This document shows positions 19,495 to 30,143 of a stretch of 64,000 nt of DNA, in pieces. The stretch is from positions 2,108,001 through 2,172,000 of the forward strand of contig MSED01000009.1 in assembly GCA_002099365.1 (NCBI GenBank). Direction: 5' to 3'. The notes beneath the pieces were generated by a model that did not search any database, was not told the origin of the DNA, and saw nothing but the letters and a program-made list of their open reading frames with translations. Positions within the stretch are counted from its first letter, which is position 1. Every line of letters starts with the position of its first letter. The position numbers were made by a program, and so were the translations under genes. Origin of the DNA: Phialophora verrucosa. Lineage: Eukaryota; Ascomycota; Eurotiomycetes; Chaetothyriales; Herpotrichiellaceae.

Positions 19495-20871
19495 TCAAAC
19501 GAGCTGAACGCCAAACTTCCACACCTGCCGCACCGTCAGATCCCCATCGAGACCTTCCTCGAGAACGACCAGATCCGCATCCATCCCGACCTCGAGCTTC
19601 CCCTTTCGGCTCTCCACGTCCTTGCCAAGCATCTTGGCCGGTGTGCTCGTCACCGTCTCCAGCACTTTGGCCGTCCCGCAGCCGGTCCAGCGCTTGAAGT
19701 TGTTGACACAGTCGATCAGGTCGACCACACTGCCCGCGATGCGGCCGTTGCTCTCCAACCTCAGGACCTTGCCTTCCTTGATGAACCGGTCCTCGCCGCG
19801 CCACGAGTACGCACCGTCCGGACAACCGGCAAACTTCTGCGCGTCGGTGACGAGAATGGCGCCGTCCGGGTGCGACGAGTACGCGATCTTCAGGGTCTGA
19901 GGGGACAGGTGGATGCCGTCGGCGATGAGGCCGAAGTAGGGCTGGCGGTAGCGGCGCTCCCAGTCCTCGACTTCGGACATGGATGTGCTGATGCTGAGAC
20001 TCGAGCGGGGGGACGAGCGGCGGGACGAGCGTGGCGAGCGGGCCGGGGAAGTCGACGCGCTGGGCGGCCGGCTTGCCTTGGGGGTGGTGACGGGGGAGGA
20101 GGGCGCGGACTGGCCCAGGAGGCCAAATATACCGGGATCACGGTGGCCGAAAGGGCGCATGGCGTTGAAGAGGTGCGTGACCATGGTGGCGCCGGCAGCC
20201 ATGGCGGATTGGGCCTGCTCGAAGGTGGCGTCCGAGTGGCCGACGGAGAAAACGATGCCGCGGGAGACGAATTCAGGAATCAGCGACATCATGTCGCCGC
20301 GTTCCGGTGCCGCGGTGATGTAACGGACATGGCTGAGGTTGTCGGCACCGTAGCACTCCTCGATGTCTTCCCAGGAGTGGGCTTCCCGGAGAACCTCCTT
20401 GTTGTGGATGCCGTTTCGTAGCGGGGAGAGGAATGGCCCTTCGATGTGTGCCCCTAGGCTCTCGCAGCCTTTGCTGGCATCTCTGTCGGCCGTCGAGGGG
20501 CCGAGATGAGGGAGCACAGCGCGGTATGCCTCGGGTCTGGTGCTGATGACCGTCGGGACAAACGATGTGAGACCACTCTTGATCATCTGCTTCGTTGTGT
20601 CGGCGAGTTTCAAGGCGAAGTCGGGGTCGGGCGTTGAGAAGTCAAAGTTATGGTAGCCATTGATCTGTACGTCGATGAAACCCGGTGAGAGTATCCGGCC
20701 TTGCAGGTCCACGATCCGGTCGGGTCGTAGATGTGAAGAGTAGAAGGCTGATTGGGGGCTGATAATGCATCCCGTGTCCGACGAGACCCAGAGGTCGCCA
20801 GAGACGAGTTGCCCATTCTTGAGGAGATAGCCGTTCGTGAACTTGGTCACACCCGTGTATGACGTCGGCAT
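19495..20871 (-). CDS. nagA: N-acetylglucosamine-6-phosphate deacetylase
   Basis: The enzyme hydrolyses GlcNAc-6-phosphate to glucosamine-6-phosphate and acetate in the cytosol, the second step of GlcNAc use after chitin breakdown. The intronless frame gives 458 residues from MPTSYTGVTKF; the frame is open upstream, but those residues are Ser/Leu-rich leader sequence without conservation. Family motifs are GFIDVQINGYHNFDF, the metal ligand Glu in GAHIEGPFLSPLRNG, His in VGHSDAT and His in THLFNAMRPFGHRDPG. The catalytic-side Asp is in VTDAQKFAG. Between FGLLGQ and the conserved PYFGLIADG lies an insertion of about 60 residues rich in Ser, Pro and Arg that bacterial enzymes lack. The gene is divergent from an UNC93-like transporter. 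A GATAAG site lies about 15 bp upstream of the ATG. Confidence 0.95.
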   Translation of the reverse strand: MPTSYTGVTKFTNGYLLKNGQLVSGDLWVSSDTGCIISPQSAFYSSHLRPDRIVDLQGRILSPGFIDVQINGYHNFDFSTPDPDFALKLADTTKQMIKSGLTSFVPTVISTRPEAYRAVLPHLGPSTADRDASKGCESLGAHIEGPFLSPLRNGIHNKEVLREAHSWEDIEECYGADNLSHVRYITAAPERGDMMSLIPEFVSRGIVFSVGHSDATFEQAQSAMAAGATMVTHLFNAMRPFGHRDPGIFGLLGQSAPSSPVTTPKASRPPSASTSPARSPRSSRRSSPRSSLSISTSMSEVEDWERRYRQPYFGLIADGIHLSPQTLKIAYSSHPDGAILVTDAQKFAGCPDGAYSWRGEDRFIKEGKVLRLESNGRIAGSVVDLIDCVNNFKRWTGCGTAKVLETVTSTPAKMLGKDVESRKGKLEVGMDADLVVLEEGLDGDLTVRQVWKFGVQLV

Positions 20872-22150
20872 GATGAGGGATGGGACGATAAGACTCGGGA
20901 GACGGGGACTAGACGACAGAACACGAGACAAACGAGAGAGACACACCAAAGGAAGGGACGATTGCTTGTAGGTTGACCCTACAAGAATAGGGAAGGGGAG
21001 TTCAGACAAACGGCGGCAGCCATCGACATGAATAATATGCGGTGCTGTAACGCCCAGATGGCTGCCAGGGTCACGTCATAAAATCTCTTCATCTGTGACA
21101 AAGAGGGATACCGAACATTCTACTGGGCTCGAGGATCCGACTGGAGGCCGGCAGCCTACGGAATTGAGCGCGAACCGGTCATTGGCAAAGGGGAAAAGAG
21201 TTCGTGAGAGGTTCGCAGTCAGACGCGGGCCTCGACAGCGATAGGCGAGTCCGGTGCGAGGCTCGCTCACATTGTCCTGGACGCTCCTGTCACGTTGCAG
21301 CGCGCGGGCACGTTTGGCCACAACGGCGACACGATTCGGTGGTAGTGGACGGCGCAGAGGAACCAAGTTGTCCTCACTTGTTCGCGGCGGTTTTTCTGTC
21401 CACGGTGGGTGAAGACTCGCGCAGTCCAAAGGCAGCGGCGTGGATGCAACGATGGCAGAGCAGGCTCTTGATGAATGAGACGTTGTGTTGGGAGGAAGGA
21501 AGAGGGTAGCATCTGAGGAGCGGGTGAATGCAACGTCAAGGCGGAGAGAGGATGCGACACTGCAATCTCGGAGCTGGCTCGATCACGTGCGCCTCACGCC
21601 TCTCCAGCTTCTTCTATCTCGCAGCGTGCGAGGTAAATCTGGAGAAGGACGTCTCAGTGGCTGTCGAAGCTAGCTATCTGGCAAGCAATCAGAAGCACCC
21701 CTCACGGTCTTCCGATGCTGCACCTCCTGTGTGACAATGCTACGGCTCTATCTCTCTATCGATCTGCTGATGTTCGAGGTAACCGTTGCCTAGCGTGCCT
21801 TGGGCCTTTGGCGCGCTGTGAGGCCTAGTCCATACCACCTCCTGACCTGCCCTGTTTATATACTTGTATATCACTCCTCTCGTCGACCTGAAATCTCCAG
21901 AGTCTTCCCTCCCCGTGCACGCGACACCCCAGCTCGAGGACTGCGAGCCCAAGCTCCACTAGGAATCATCCCCGAGACTCCGCAAAGTGCCAGCCACTTG
22001 CTGTCCTAGTCTCCTCCGCCCGCCACTACTGCGGGCCACGCCCCCAATTACCCACCTTAAATCTAGAGCCTCACTTGCAGCTCTGAACTTTCTCACGCAC
22101 TCCCTGACTCCTTCTCACTTCTCCTTCCCTCCGCCCCAAGACCGTCTGCA
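20872..22150. promoter_or_regulatory. Divergent intergenic region nagA / UNC93-like transporter
   Basis: A 1.28-kb region shared by two divergent genes. A GATAAG sequence lies at about 20885-20891 close to nagA. The 300 bp before the transporter are C/T-rich, as in many fungal 5' leaders. No gene is supported inside it. Confidence 0.45.
21857..21862 (+). promoter_or_regulatory. TATA-like element upstream of the transporter
   Basis: TATATA lies 289 bp upstream of the ATG at 22151 and just before a C/T-rich stretch typical of fungal transcription starts. Called by pattern only. Confidence 0.3.
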
Positions 22151-23769
22151 ATGTCCGACATCTCGAACGAGAAGATGGCGGCCACCGAGAAGACCACTGG
22201 CACAGAGTCGCCGCCGCCCGAGATCCATGGCGAAGGCGTCAACCACCCCGAAGGCCCGGCGTGGATGTATCGCAGATTGAAACTGGGACCCATCTCACTG
22301 CCCAACTACGCCTCACCCCAGTTCCAGATCGTCTTCGTCGCCCTCGTCTGCTTCTTGTGCCCGGGCATGTACAACGCCGTGAACGGATTGGGCGCCGCCG
22401 GCCAGGTCGGAGCACACGACATCAACAACGCCAGCACCGCCATCTACTCGACCTTCTCCGTCGTGGGCTTCTTCGCCGGCAGCATCGCCAACCGGATCGG
22501 TCTCCGCCTGACCTTGGGACTGGGTGGCTTCGGCTACACGCTGTACATCGCCTCCATCCTGTCGTACAACCACAACCAGAATGCCGGCTTCCTGATCTTC
22601 GCCGGTTCGCTGCTCGGTGTGTGCGCCGGCCTGCTGTGGACCGCCCAGGGTGCCGTCATGATGGCCTACCCGCCGGAAGGCTCCAAGGGCAAATACATCG
22701 CCGCCTTCTGGGGCATCTTCAACCTCGGGGCCGTTATTGGCGCGCTCATCCCGCTTGGCCAGAATCTGCACTCCCACACCGACAAGGTCCAAGACGGGAC
22801 CTACATTGCCTTCATCGTGCTCATGGCCGTGGGCTTCGTGCTGGCCGGCTTCCTGTGCAACCCGTTCTTCGTGCGCCGCAGCGACGGCTCCCGCGTCATC
22901 ATGATGAAGAACCCGACCTGGAAGTCCGAGATCAAGGGCATGTTCCAGGTGCTGTTCACCGACTGGTACATCCTGCTCATGTTCCCCATGTTCTTCGCCT
23001 CGAACTGGTTCTACACCTACCACTTCCAGGACGTCAACCTGCCCAAGTTCAACATCCGCACCCGCTCCCTCAACAACGTGCTGTACTACCTCGCGCAGAT
23101 CATCGGCGCCTGGATCTTCGGCTTCCTCCTCGACACCACCTACTTCCGCCGCACCACGCGCGCCAAGATCGTCATGGTCGTGCTCTTCGTCCTCACCTTC
23201 GTCATCTGGGGCGGCGGCTACGACTTCCAGAAAGGCTACACCCGCGAGGGCACGCTGGGCGACGACAACTTTGTGCCCATGGACTTCACCGACTCGGGCT
23301 ACATCGGCCCCATGTTCTTGTACATGTTCTACGGAGCCTACGACTCTGTCTGGCAGACCACGAGTTATTGGTAAGTTCAATTGCTCTCCCGCTTCTAATG
23401 AATTTCTGTGTGCGTTTGCGAGAATTAACACCCTTCAGGTTAATGGGCGCCCTGACCAACAACGGCCGCAAACTGGCCTGCTTCACCGGCTTCTACAAAG
23501 GCATCCAATCCGCCGGAGGGGCCATCTCGCCCCAACTCGACGCCAACAACGTGTCTTTCATGGCCCAGTTCGCCACCAACTGGGGCTTGCTCGCGGGCTC
23601 GCTCATCATCGCCGCGCCCGTCATCTGGTTCAAAGTCAAGGACACGACCGACATCGACGAGGACTTGAAGTTCACCGACGAGACGAGGGAGGACGTCCTG
23701 CCGCCCGCGCCGACGGGGCCTCTCCCCGCCGCCGAGGTCGGCATGGCGGAACGGACGGAGAAGTTGTAA
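22151..23769 (+). CDS. UNC93-like major facilitator transporter
   Basis: This is a multi-pass membrane protein of the UNC93/DUF895 branch of the major facilitator superfamily. Two exons (22151-23370 and 23439-23769) give 516 residues; the intron splits the Trp codon in SYWLMGALTNNGRK. A hydrophilic N-terminus of about 55 residues is followed by about eleven hydrophobic segments. Family marks are VCFLCPGMYNAVNGLGAAGQ in the first segment, the glycine-rich LGLGGFGYTLYI, and GFYKGIQSAGGAISPQLD near the end. The substrate cannot be read from the sequence. Its position head-to-head with nagA raises the possibility of an amino-sugar role, which is inference only. The gene is very GC-rich, which gives a long arginine-rich false frame over it. 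Confidence 0.92.
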
Positions 23770-25263
23770 CGCCCCTCTTGATTTCCAGTTCCAGTTCCAG
23801 CTCCAGCTCCAGCCCAGTTCTGTTTCAGGTCGTGTCGTTGTGCGCGTTGTGTAAAAACTGGTAACAGGGGGGTTGTGCGAATATGGGAAACGTGACGGAG
23901 CGGTGATGCTGATGACGATAATGGTATTAAGTGACCATGGAGCAGGCTCGGCTGCCTACATGTGTGGCTCCCCTTTCAACTTAATGCGTTCCAGCGCTTT
24001 ACGAGATTTGGGGGGACAGCAAGAGAGACTGGGGAGGGCGAGTTTCAGGGGGCGTCATGGACGGATGTGTCGTGCAGGCAGCTGAGACCTCTCCAGTTGA
24101 TTTGCCTTGGACGCATCGTGGTCGGGAGCCGTGAAGCTGACATGGCAATTGAGCGAAGTTTCTGCTTTTGACGTCCAAAATACCCCGATACCCGACACCA
24201 GATACCGCGGCTATGCTGCTTATTCTCAAGCTAATGTCGATACCTTTGTACTCTTCCACCACGGTAATGTCGTACTTGTCCTGTCCCGTCGTCCTTGTCA
24301 CAGTGGGGGTTTCGTCCATCCATCCGCAACGTGACTTGGCATCTGGCATGCCGCGCCAGGGGCGATTCAACAAGTCATGTGATATCGCACAAGGTGACGG
24401 TATGTATGCTCTCCAGTTCACGCTTGAGACCACCCATATAGGGAGAGTGTGAGGCGTGCTGTACACTGTAGGAGCTTCAGATACCCTTGATCAGCCCGTC
24501 ATAGTGCCGAGTTCTGGGGACTCCTGTCTCCTATCTCGTGACACTCTTCGTCCGTCGCGGTGCTGGCCTTTCTCGCCTTCTTCCGGGAGCGAGGACTTCG
24601 AAACTTCGCTGATGAGTTGGCCCAACGCCTGGATTGTCTGTGGTTTACATCGGTCTCCCATGCGTGCAGCTGCGATCCGTTCATAGATCTGGATGGAGGA
24701 AGGTCTTTCGCCGCCCATAGTTGGGAGGTTGGGAGTGTTCCCTGATGCAAATGATCAATACCACAAACAAGCCATGCATGGCCTGATTCGGGCTCACGCG
24801 GGTTGTCTGAGATTCGAGTCCGACGGTACGTACGTCTTTCAAAGCGTCTAACTTTTCTTCTCTTCCTCTTTCCGAAGTCTGGCGAGCGCGACCTTATGTG
24901 AGCGCTGCCACCATGGTGGAACGAGGAAGACTCTTCGTGCAGGGGCATGGCAGAGGTGAAAACAGTCCAGGCGAGAGCGGAATCAATTCACCTCACACTG
25001 AAAAGTGCTTGCCAAATCGAGCTTTACTGGTAGTAAGTGGATTCTGACATGCGAGATGAGACATGATCGCCATCCAAGATCCTCAACGGAATAATAGATT
25101 AATTATAGAACCGAGGCCAGTTCCTCTCTCATACCTGGGGTCTCTGATCAAAAGTGAAGGAGGCTGAAGAAAGAAAGCTCCTCACATGCTTCATGCTCAT
25201 TTCGAGTTCCTTCTCACCTTACCCTCCTTCACTTTGGTCAAGTACCTACTCTCTGTAGTCGGT
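23770..25263. other. Convergent intergenic region, 1.5 kb
   Basis: The region lies between the 3' ends of the transporter and lipase genes. It starts with a CCAG hexamer repeat (listed separately). The part 25080-25110 is AT-rich. A minus-strand frame of 149 codons at 24499-24948 is Arg/Ser-rich and unlike any family I know, so it was not called. A tRNA-like T-loop sequence near 24813 has no matching stems. Confidence 0.45.
23786..23815 (+). repeat. Hexanucleotide repeat (TTCCAG then CTCCAG)
   Basis: About five consecutive 6-bp units of YTCCAG lie directly after the transporter stop codon, probably in its 3' UTR. Confidence 0.8.
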
Positions 25264-28200
25264 TCATTGGTCTTCCTTCTGCATGTCTCGACTCCTTGTC
25301 GCGGCCAAAGCCACCTGTTCCGCAACACCACCCGCGTCGCCGATGCTGCCAGACCTCGTTTGTGGTTTACGTGTGTCGTCGATCTTCTCATTCAGAGTCA
25401 GACCTAGAGCAGCTGCTGTACTTGGTGTCGTGATAGATACAGGCTCCAGCTGCGAGCCTGCTTCAGCACCGCTCGGTGCATCTTGAGTGGGCGTACTCAT
25501 GCCTGCAGAAGAGTGCGAAAGCGGCTCCAACTCAGCAGGTTCCGCCGACAGAGGCACATGTGAGGCGGTAATCATGTGTTCCTCGAGTTCTTTCCCTTTC
25601 CCCTTGTCCTTGGGTTTGCTCGGCTTAGTACTCTCTGGACTCTCTGTAAGTGGACCGTTGGAAATCTTCTCCGTTGGCGTCCTTCCAGTCTCCGAGTCAC
25701 TGGCGGCCGAGTCGACGTCGAAGTCGAGGTTGAACTTCCGATCTAGTTCACCTCTGTACTTTGCTTTCCGTATCTCCTGCAGAAGCCCGTCCTCGTCATC
25801 GTCTTCATCGCCGTCATCACTGCCCTCGAAGAAGCGGTCGCTCCACCGTGCACTGTCTTGCCTCGCGAGTCTTGACAGCGCGGCCCTGCCCGAATTCATG
25901 CTGCTGTAGCTCTCGCCCGTAGCACTGACCCGGGATACAAGCTCTGAGACGTCGTCTCTTGCCTCACGAACCTCGGATTCGGTGCGCTTCGTCCGCCCTG
26001 CTGCACGCGTCTTTCCGCCATCGTGGATTTTCCACGACGTGCTCAGCTTCTGGGAGTCGGTCCGCAGCGGCTCGATTTCTTGAGGACTCGACTCTTCGAT
26101 CCTGATATTGTCAGTTGTGTGCGCTCTTTTGTTGGTGTCGATGCCACGCTCTTCTTCCTTCTCGTCGGGCAGCTCTCTTTGCCCCCGCACACTTTCACCT
26201 CCCTTCTCCCCACCAGTAAGGGGCTCCTCCTGTCCAATCGCCCTCTCGACATTTTCTTCATCCTCGTCTCTCGTTCTCGCCGCGGCCGTATAGGCAAAAT
26301 GCGTGTCACACATGTGGCGGACGACAGGCCAACCGTAGGCGTTAGCAAACATGCGCCGCACCACCATATTGTTGTGCGCGTCAGGTTCGAGCCGCACGAG
26401 CACCTTTCGCCACGATATATCCTTGTGGTAAGCTCGAGCAATCTTCTCCTCGATCTTCATAGTGCCGAAGTCTTGCCGTTGAGGCTGATTGTGGTCTAGG
26501 CTAAGCTGTGCAGGTGGTTCAGGGTGATTTGCTGAAGCAGGACGGCGGGATTCAGGGGATGCCGACTCAGGTGCAAGATGTGACAAAGAAGACGATTGAG
26601 ATGCAAGATTCGACGCGGAACGCCTAATTCCGAATGTCCGTTGGCGCTTAGCTGGCGGTGGTGGGATGTCTTCTGGATGGTACACTCGATCGTGGAAGAT
26701 TGTCCTCGGCCGGGCAGCAGGGTCAAGTATAAACTCCTTGGGTGGCAATGGTGGGTTGAGTAGATCTCCTGCTGACTCGAAGAAGGTCGTCTTGGGAGGT
26801 GCCTCCACGTCACCGTTGCCGTCGTCCCTGGAACCATTGCCGAATAGTGATGCTCCCCGGACGAGGCCTTTGCGAGCAGCACCGTCCGTTCCCCCATCTT
26901 GAGAGTTTTCTCGAGAAGGCTCTTCGGACTCGGATTCGCCTTGTTGGTAAGACATCGTTTGGCCTCTCCTGTAAATTTTCTGCGCCTTCCTGGGACTTCG
27001 AGGGGGGCTGCCCGGAGGTGATTTTGGTCGTCCTGCGTGCGGCCTGAAGAAATTTAAAACCTCCGTCCATAGATTCGGTGCCGACGTTACCCCTACGCCG
27101 GACTGTACATCCGTGCGTCCTGCAACAGTGCTTTGGTTCTTCTCCAAGAACTGATTGTCCTCGGGTTCCGACGCTCGCTGATCGTGATCGAAGCCTTCAC
27201 TTGTCTCCGCTTGGGAAACTTTTGATTCGGGGTCCGGGGACGACTTCCCAGACTTGCCCACATCCTCGCCGCTGTCACTGAACAGATTTTGCCACGTCAA
27301 GGTCTTCCTCCCGTCGCTGGCATTGTGGCCCAGCATTTCTGACCAACCCCATCCGACCATCGTGCCCACAAGGCCACTCTCTCGTCTTGCTTTCTCCACA
27401 CGACCAAGTCCTCGCCAATCCAAGAAAAGCAGACAGGAGGTTCTCAATGGCACAATGCCGTCGTTGACCACGTTTGAATAGACGGTACGGTTCCGGAACT
27501 TCTTCAGCGCCACATGTGCTGGGCCAGTGGGGAGTATCCTGAGCAAAGGCTTCGCGGCAGGGTCAGACTCTTTATCGGGTGACTTCTTGTTGGCCTCATT
27601 TGTGAATCCAGCAACCATGGCCCCCCATCCGCTTTTTGCCAAGGTCGGCGCCCTCCACGTGAGACCGAGATCTTGCCCAGTCCGTCCTACAAGTCCAAAG
27701 TCTAGAGCGAACTTGACGTAGATGGGATTTTCATTGCTCAAACCTAGGAAGGGAGAAGCCATGGCGACGAAATTGACCGGCTTGATGAGGTCAAAGAATT
27801 CCGGGGAGTGCTTCTGGATATAGGCTATTGCATAGGTTTGGATCAGGCCACCCAAGGAGTGCGCAATGAAGCTGATAGAAGTGATGCGGTAAGGGAGACT
27901 ATGCGATCGGTGGTTTTCGTCTTTGATGATGCTGCTGTTCTTATGCGCTGGTTGAGTACTACCCTGGTCTTGCGGGCCTGAGGTTTTTGACATGGGGGAG
28001 GAGAGTGATTTCGACAAAGATTTGCCCATGGAGGATTTGACGGGCAGGTATGGCTGGTCCGGATAGGTGATGGAGAGTACGTATTTGGCGAAACGCTTGC
28101 CCAGGTACTGGATCCCCTTCTCGGTCCTGACCGTATTGCCGGTGAATCCTCGCACATAAACCTCTTCTTCGTCTTCCTCAGCGGCATCTTCTTCTTTTTC

Positions 28201-29287
28201 ATCCTCTGTCGTGGTACTTGGATCCGCGGTGTTTCCAACAGGATCACCCACGATGGCCATGTCTGGCACGGACTTCGACCTCTGGTCAACTGCTTCTCGA
28301 CCAAAGTCATTCTCCCGCGTCATGCGTCTGGCCCGTAACTCCTCTCGTCGTTTCCTGGCGTCTTCCTTTGCCTGCCTTGCTGCGCTGTCAATGCTCTCCT
28401 TCATAAAGAGCATATCCGCACCGACGTTACTGTGAATGCCATGCGTAAGCAGAACCAAATGGATCTTCTTCTGGGTCTTCTGCTTCTTCTCCGGTTTTGC
28501 GGCGGCGTCTCGCTTGTCGCCGTGCTGGGGGCCCTGCTCTACGGCCACTTGCGATTGACCCTTGTCGTCTGTTTCCCAGAATGGGAAGGGAGGGGTGTTC
28601 CAAAGGCTTTCGGTATCATCCACGGCCAGCCTGATAGCCTTCGAGAAGACGCCCCTGTGATGCTGCGGGGTGGACTTTGAACGGCCCTTCTGGTGATCTT
28701 CGAGCTTGCCCGGAGAGCCCTGACCAGATCCGATGACACCGTGGAATCCCAAATCCACAGACTTCTCATCTCGTCCCACCAGAAGTTCATACTCGACGCT
28801 CGCGGTCTTGGAGAAAATAATCTGCGACGTGACCTCTATTATCCAGGTGAAGGACTTTCTCTCGCCCCCGCCTCTGAGCTTATTGTCGGCGCTGTATCTT
28901 TGGGCATCCTCCCTCACTTCCTCGGGCACGGTGAGCTTGGAAGTCCAATGGCCCCCGGCTTTGAGTTGTGGTTCAAAGTCCGGCGCTCCCTCGATATGCA
29001 CGGCCTCGTGTTTTCGGAAGGGGTTGAAGGTGGACGGGTAGCATGCGACATACAGCGTATATGGGCCATGCAGGTATGCGGCGCGGAGCGGTGCAGCAAC
29101 CGTGTTCTTGATCTTGACATGTAGGTGGGTTGGAGGAGGAAGAATGCGGTCGAGGCTGGGAGTGTAGGTCACGGTGTATCTGCGGGAATCTCAATCAGAA
29201 CACCGAGTGACGGGCACGAAGGAGTTGATGTCCTCACCTCACAACCTCACCGACCTTGACGGCGCCGGTTTGGTGGATGAGCAGCAT
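25264..29287 (-). CDS. Large DUF676 (Rog1-like) serine lipase/esterase
   Basis: Yeast Rog1 of this family is a lipid-droplet-linked monoglyceride lipase. Two exons (29238-29287 and 25264-29179) give 1321 residues. The short first exon codes MLLIHQTGAVKVGEVV and joins R-YTVTYTPSLDRILPPPTH, the fungal consensus start. The N-terminal 250 residues form a beta-rich domain (AAYLHGPYTLYVACYPSTF). The hydrolase core follows: THGIHSNVGADMLFMKE, GFTGNTVRTEKGI, the nucleophile Ser near 457 in FIAHSLGGLIQTYA, and VAMASPFLGLSNENP. A catalytic Asp/His region follows near VVNDGIVPLRTS. The C-terminal half is long, charged and Ser-rich, with acidic stretches and only one conserved island around residues 960-1010 (ARAYHKDISWRKVLVRLEPD and WPVVRHMCDTHF). 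That island is typical of the fungal members. Confidence 0.93.
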
Positions 29288-30143
29288 ATTCCGAGACCAT
29301 CCGCATGCTCAGGCTGCACAGGATAGCGTTCAGGTTGGGGTCATGTTCGGGTCTCTTGTCGCGTTTTAATGTTGATCACTTCAACCGCATAATATTGATC
29401 ACCGGAACGAGGGCATTGTAAGTTCCCCCTCTCGTGTGCATAAGGCTGGCTGGCGCAGGTAGCGCAGACGGGCAGGACAGACAGGCGCGCCATTCTTTGG
29501 CTGAGGGCACAATTTATGACATAACCTATCTCGAGCATGTCCATGGATCTACGGAGCACGAGATACCGAGTAAGTGGCTCCAAACTTTTTTGAACTTAGT
29601 CCGCGCGCTCGTTGCGTTTGTCCCGTTGCAACCGAGTTTAGACCACGGTTGCTCGTGTGATACACAGTACAGGACCGAAGTTCTGGAATCAAGAACACCG
29701 TTGAGATCGTCCTAGCCGTCAGTGACATTTAGAATTCGGAGTATTTCTCTATTGACTAGCTCTGAAGTCACCCGGGTTGTTTCCGCCGAACCGCATTGAT
29801 GATGTCGACCACATTGTGTTTGCGCTGTCGCTGTCACGGCCGAGACACTGGCAAGTCCTCCGAGTAAGTCCTCAACGTATTCATCGAGGCTCGGGAGCTT
29901 CGTACAAAGTAGTATCATCGAGCGGTGACTTGAGCCTCAGTCGCGGGCGCCGTTGTAATTGTCATTGCACAGTAGTGGCATATTTGCTTAAGGTTTCCCG
30001 CTTCCCCCCAATCACCTTTCAATCTCACGCTTCCCTTCCTCTTCCCTTCTTTCCGACTTGCTCCTCTCGCGCTTCTCCCTCCACCCTTACTCCATTTCTC
30101 CCTGTCCCACCGCCTTGGGCGTGGAGAAACCAAAGATTCGACC
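29288..30143. promoter_or_regulatory. Divergent intergenic region lipase / 30144 gene
   Basis: An 856-bp region between two start codons. The last 150 bp before 30144 are strongly C/T-rich, as expected of a fungal 5' leader. No other feature was recognised. Confidence 0.4.

Noticed and set aside
22261..23769. 502-codon Arg-rich plus frame over the transporter gene
   Set aside because: It is an out-of-frame shadow of a GC-rich gene; only its last part coincides with the true second exon.
24800..24830. tRNA-like T-loop sequence (GATTCGAGTCC)
   Set aside because: No acceptor, D or anticodon stems can be built around it.
24499..24948. 149-codon minus-strand frame rich in Arg and Ser
   Set aside because: No recognisable family; low-complexity composition fits a chance frame in a convergent gap.
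25264..29179. Possible split of the lipase frame into two genes
   Set aside because: The frame is continuous, and the C-terminal conserved island belongs to the same fungal family architecture.
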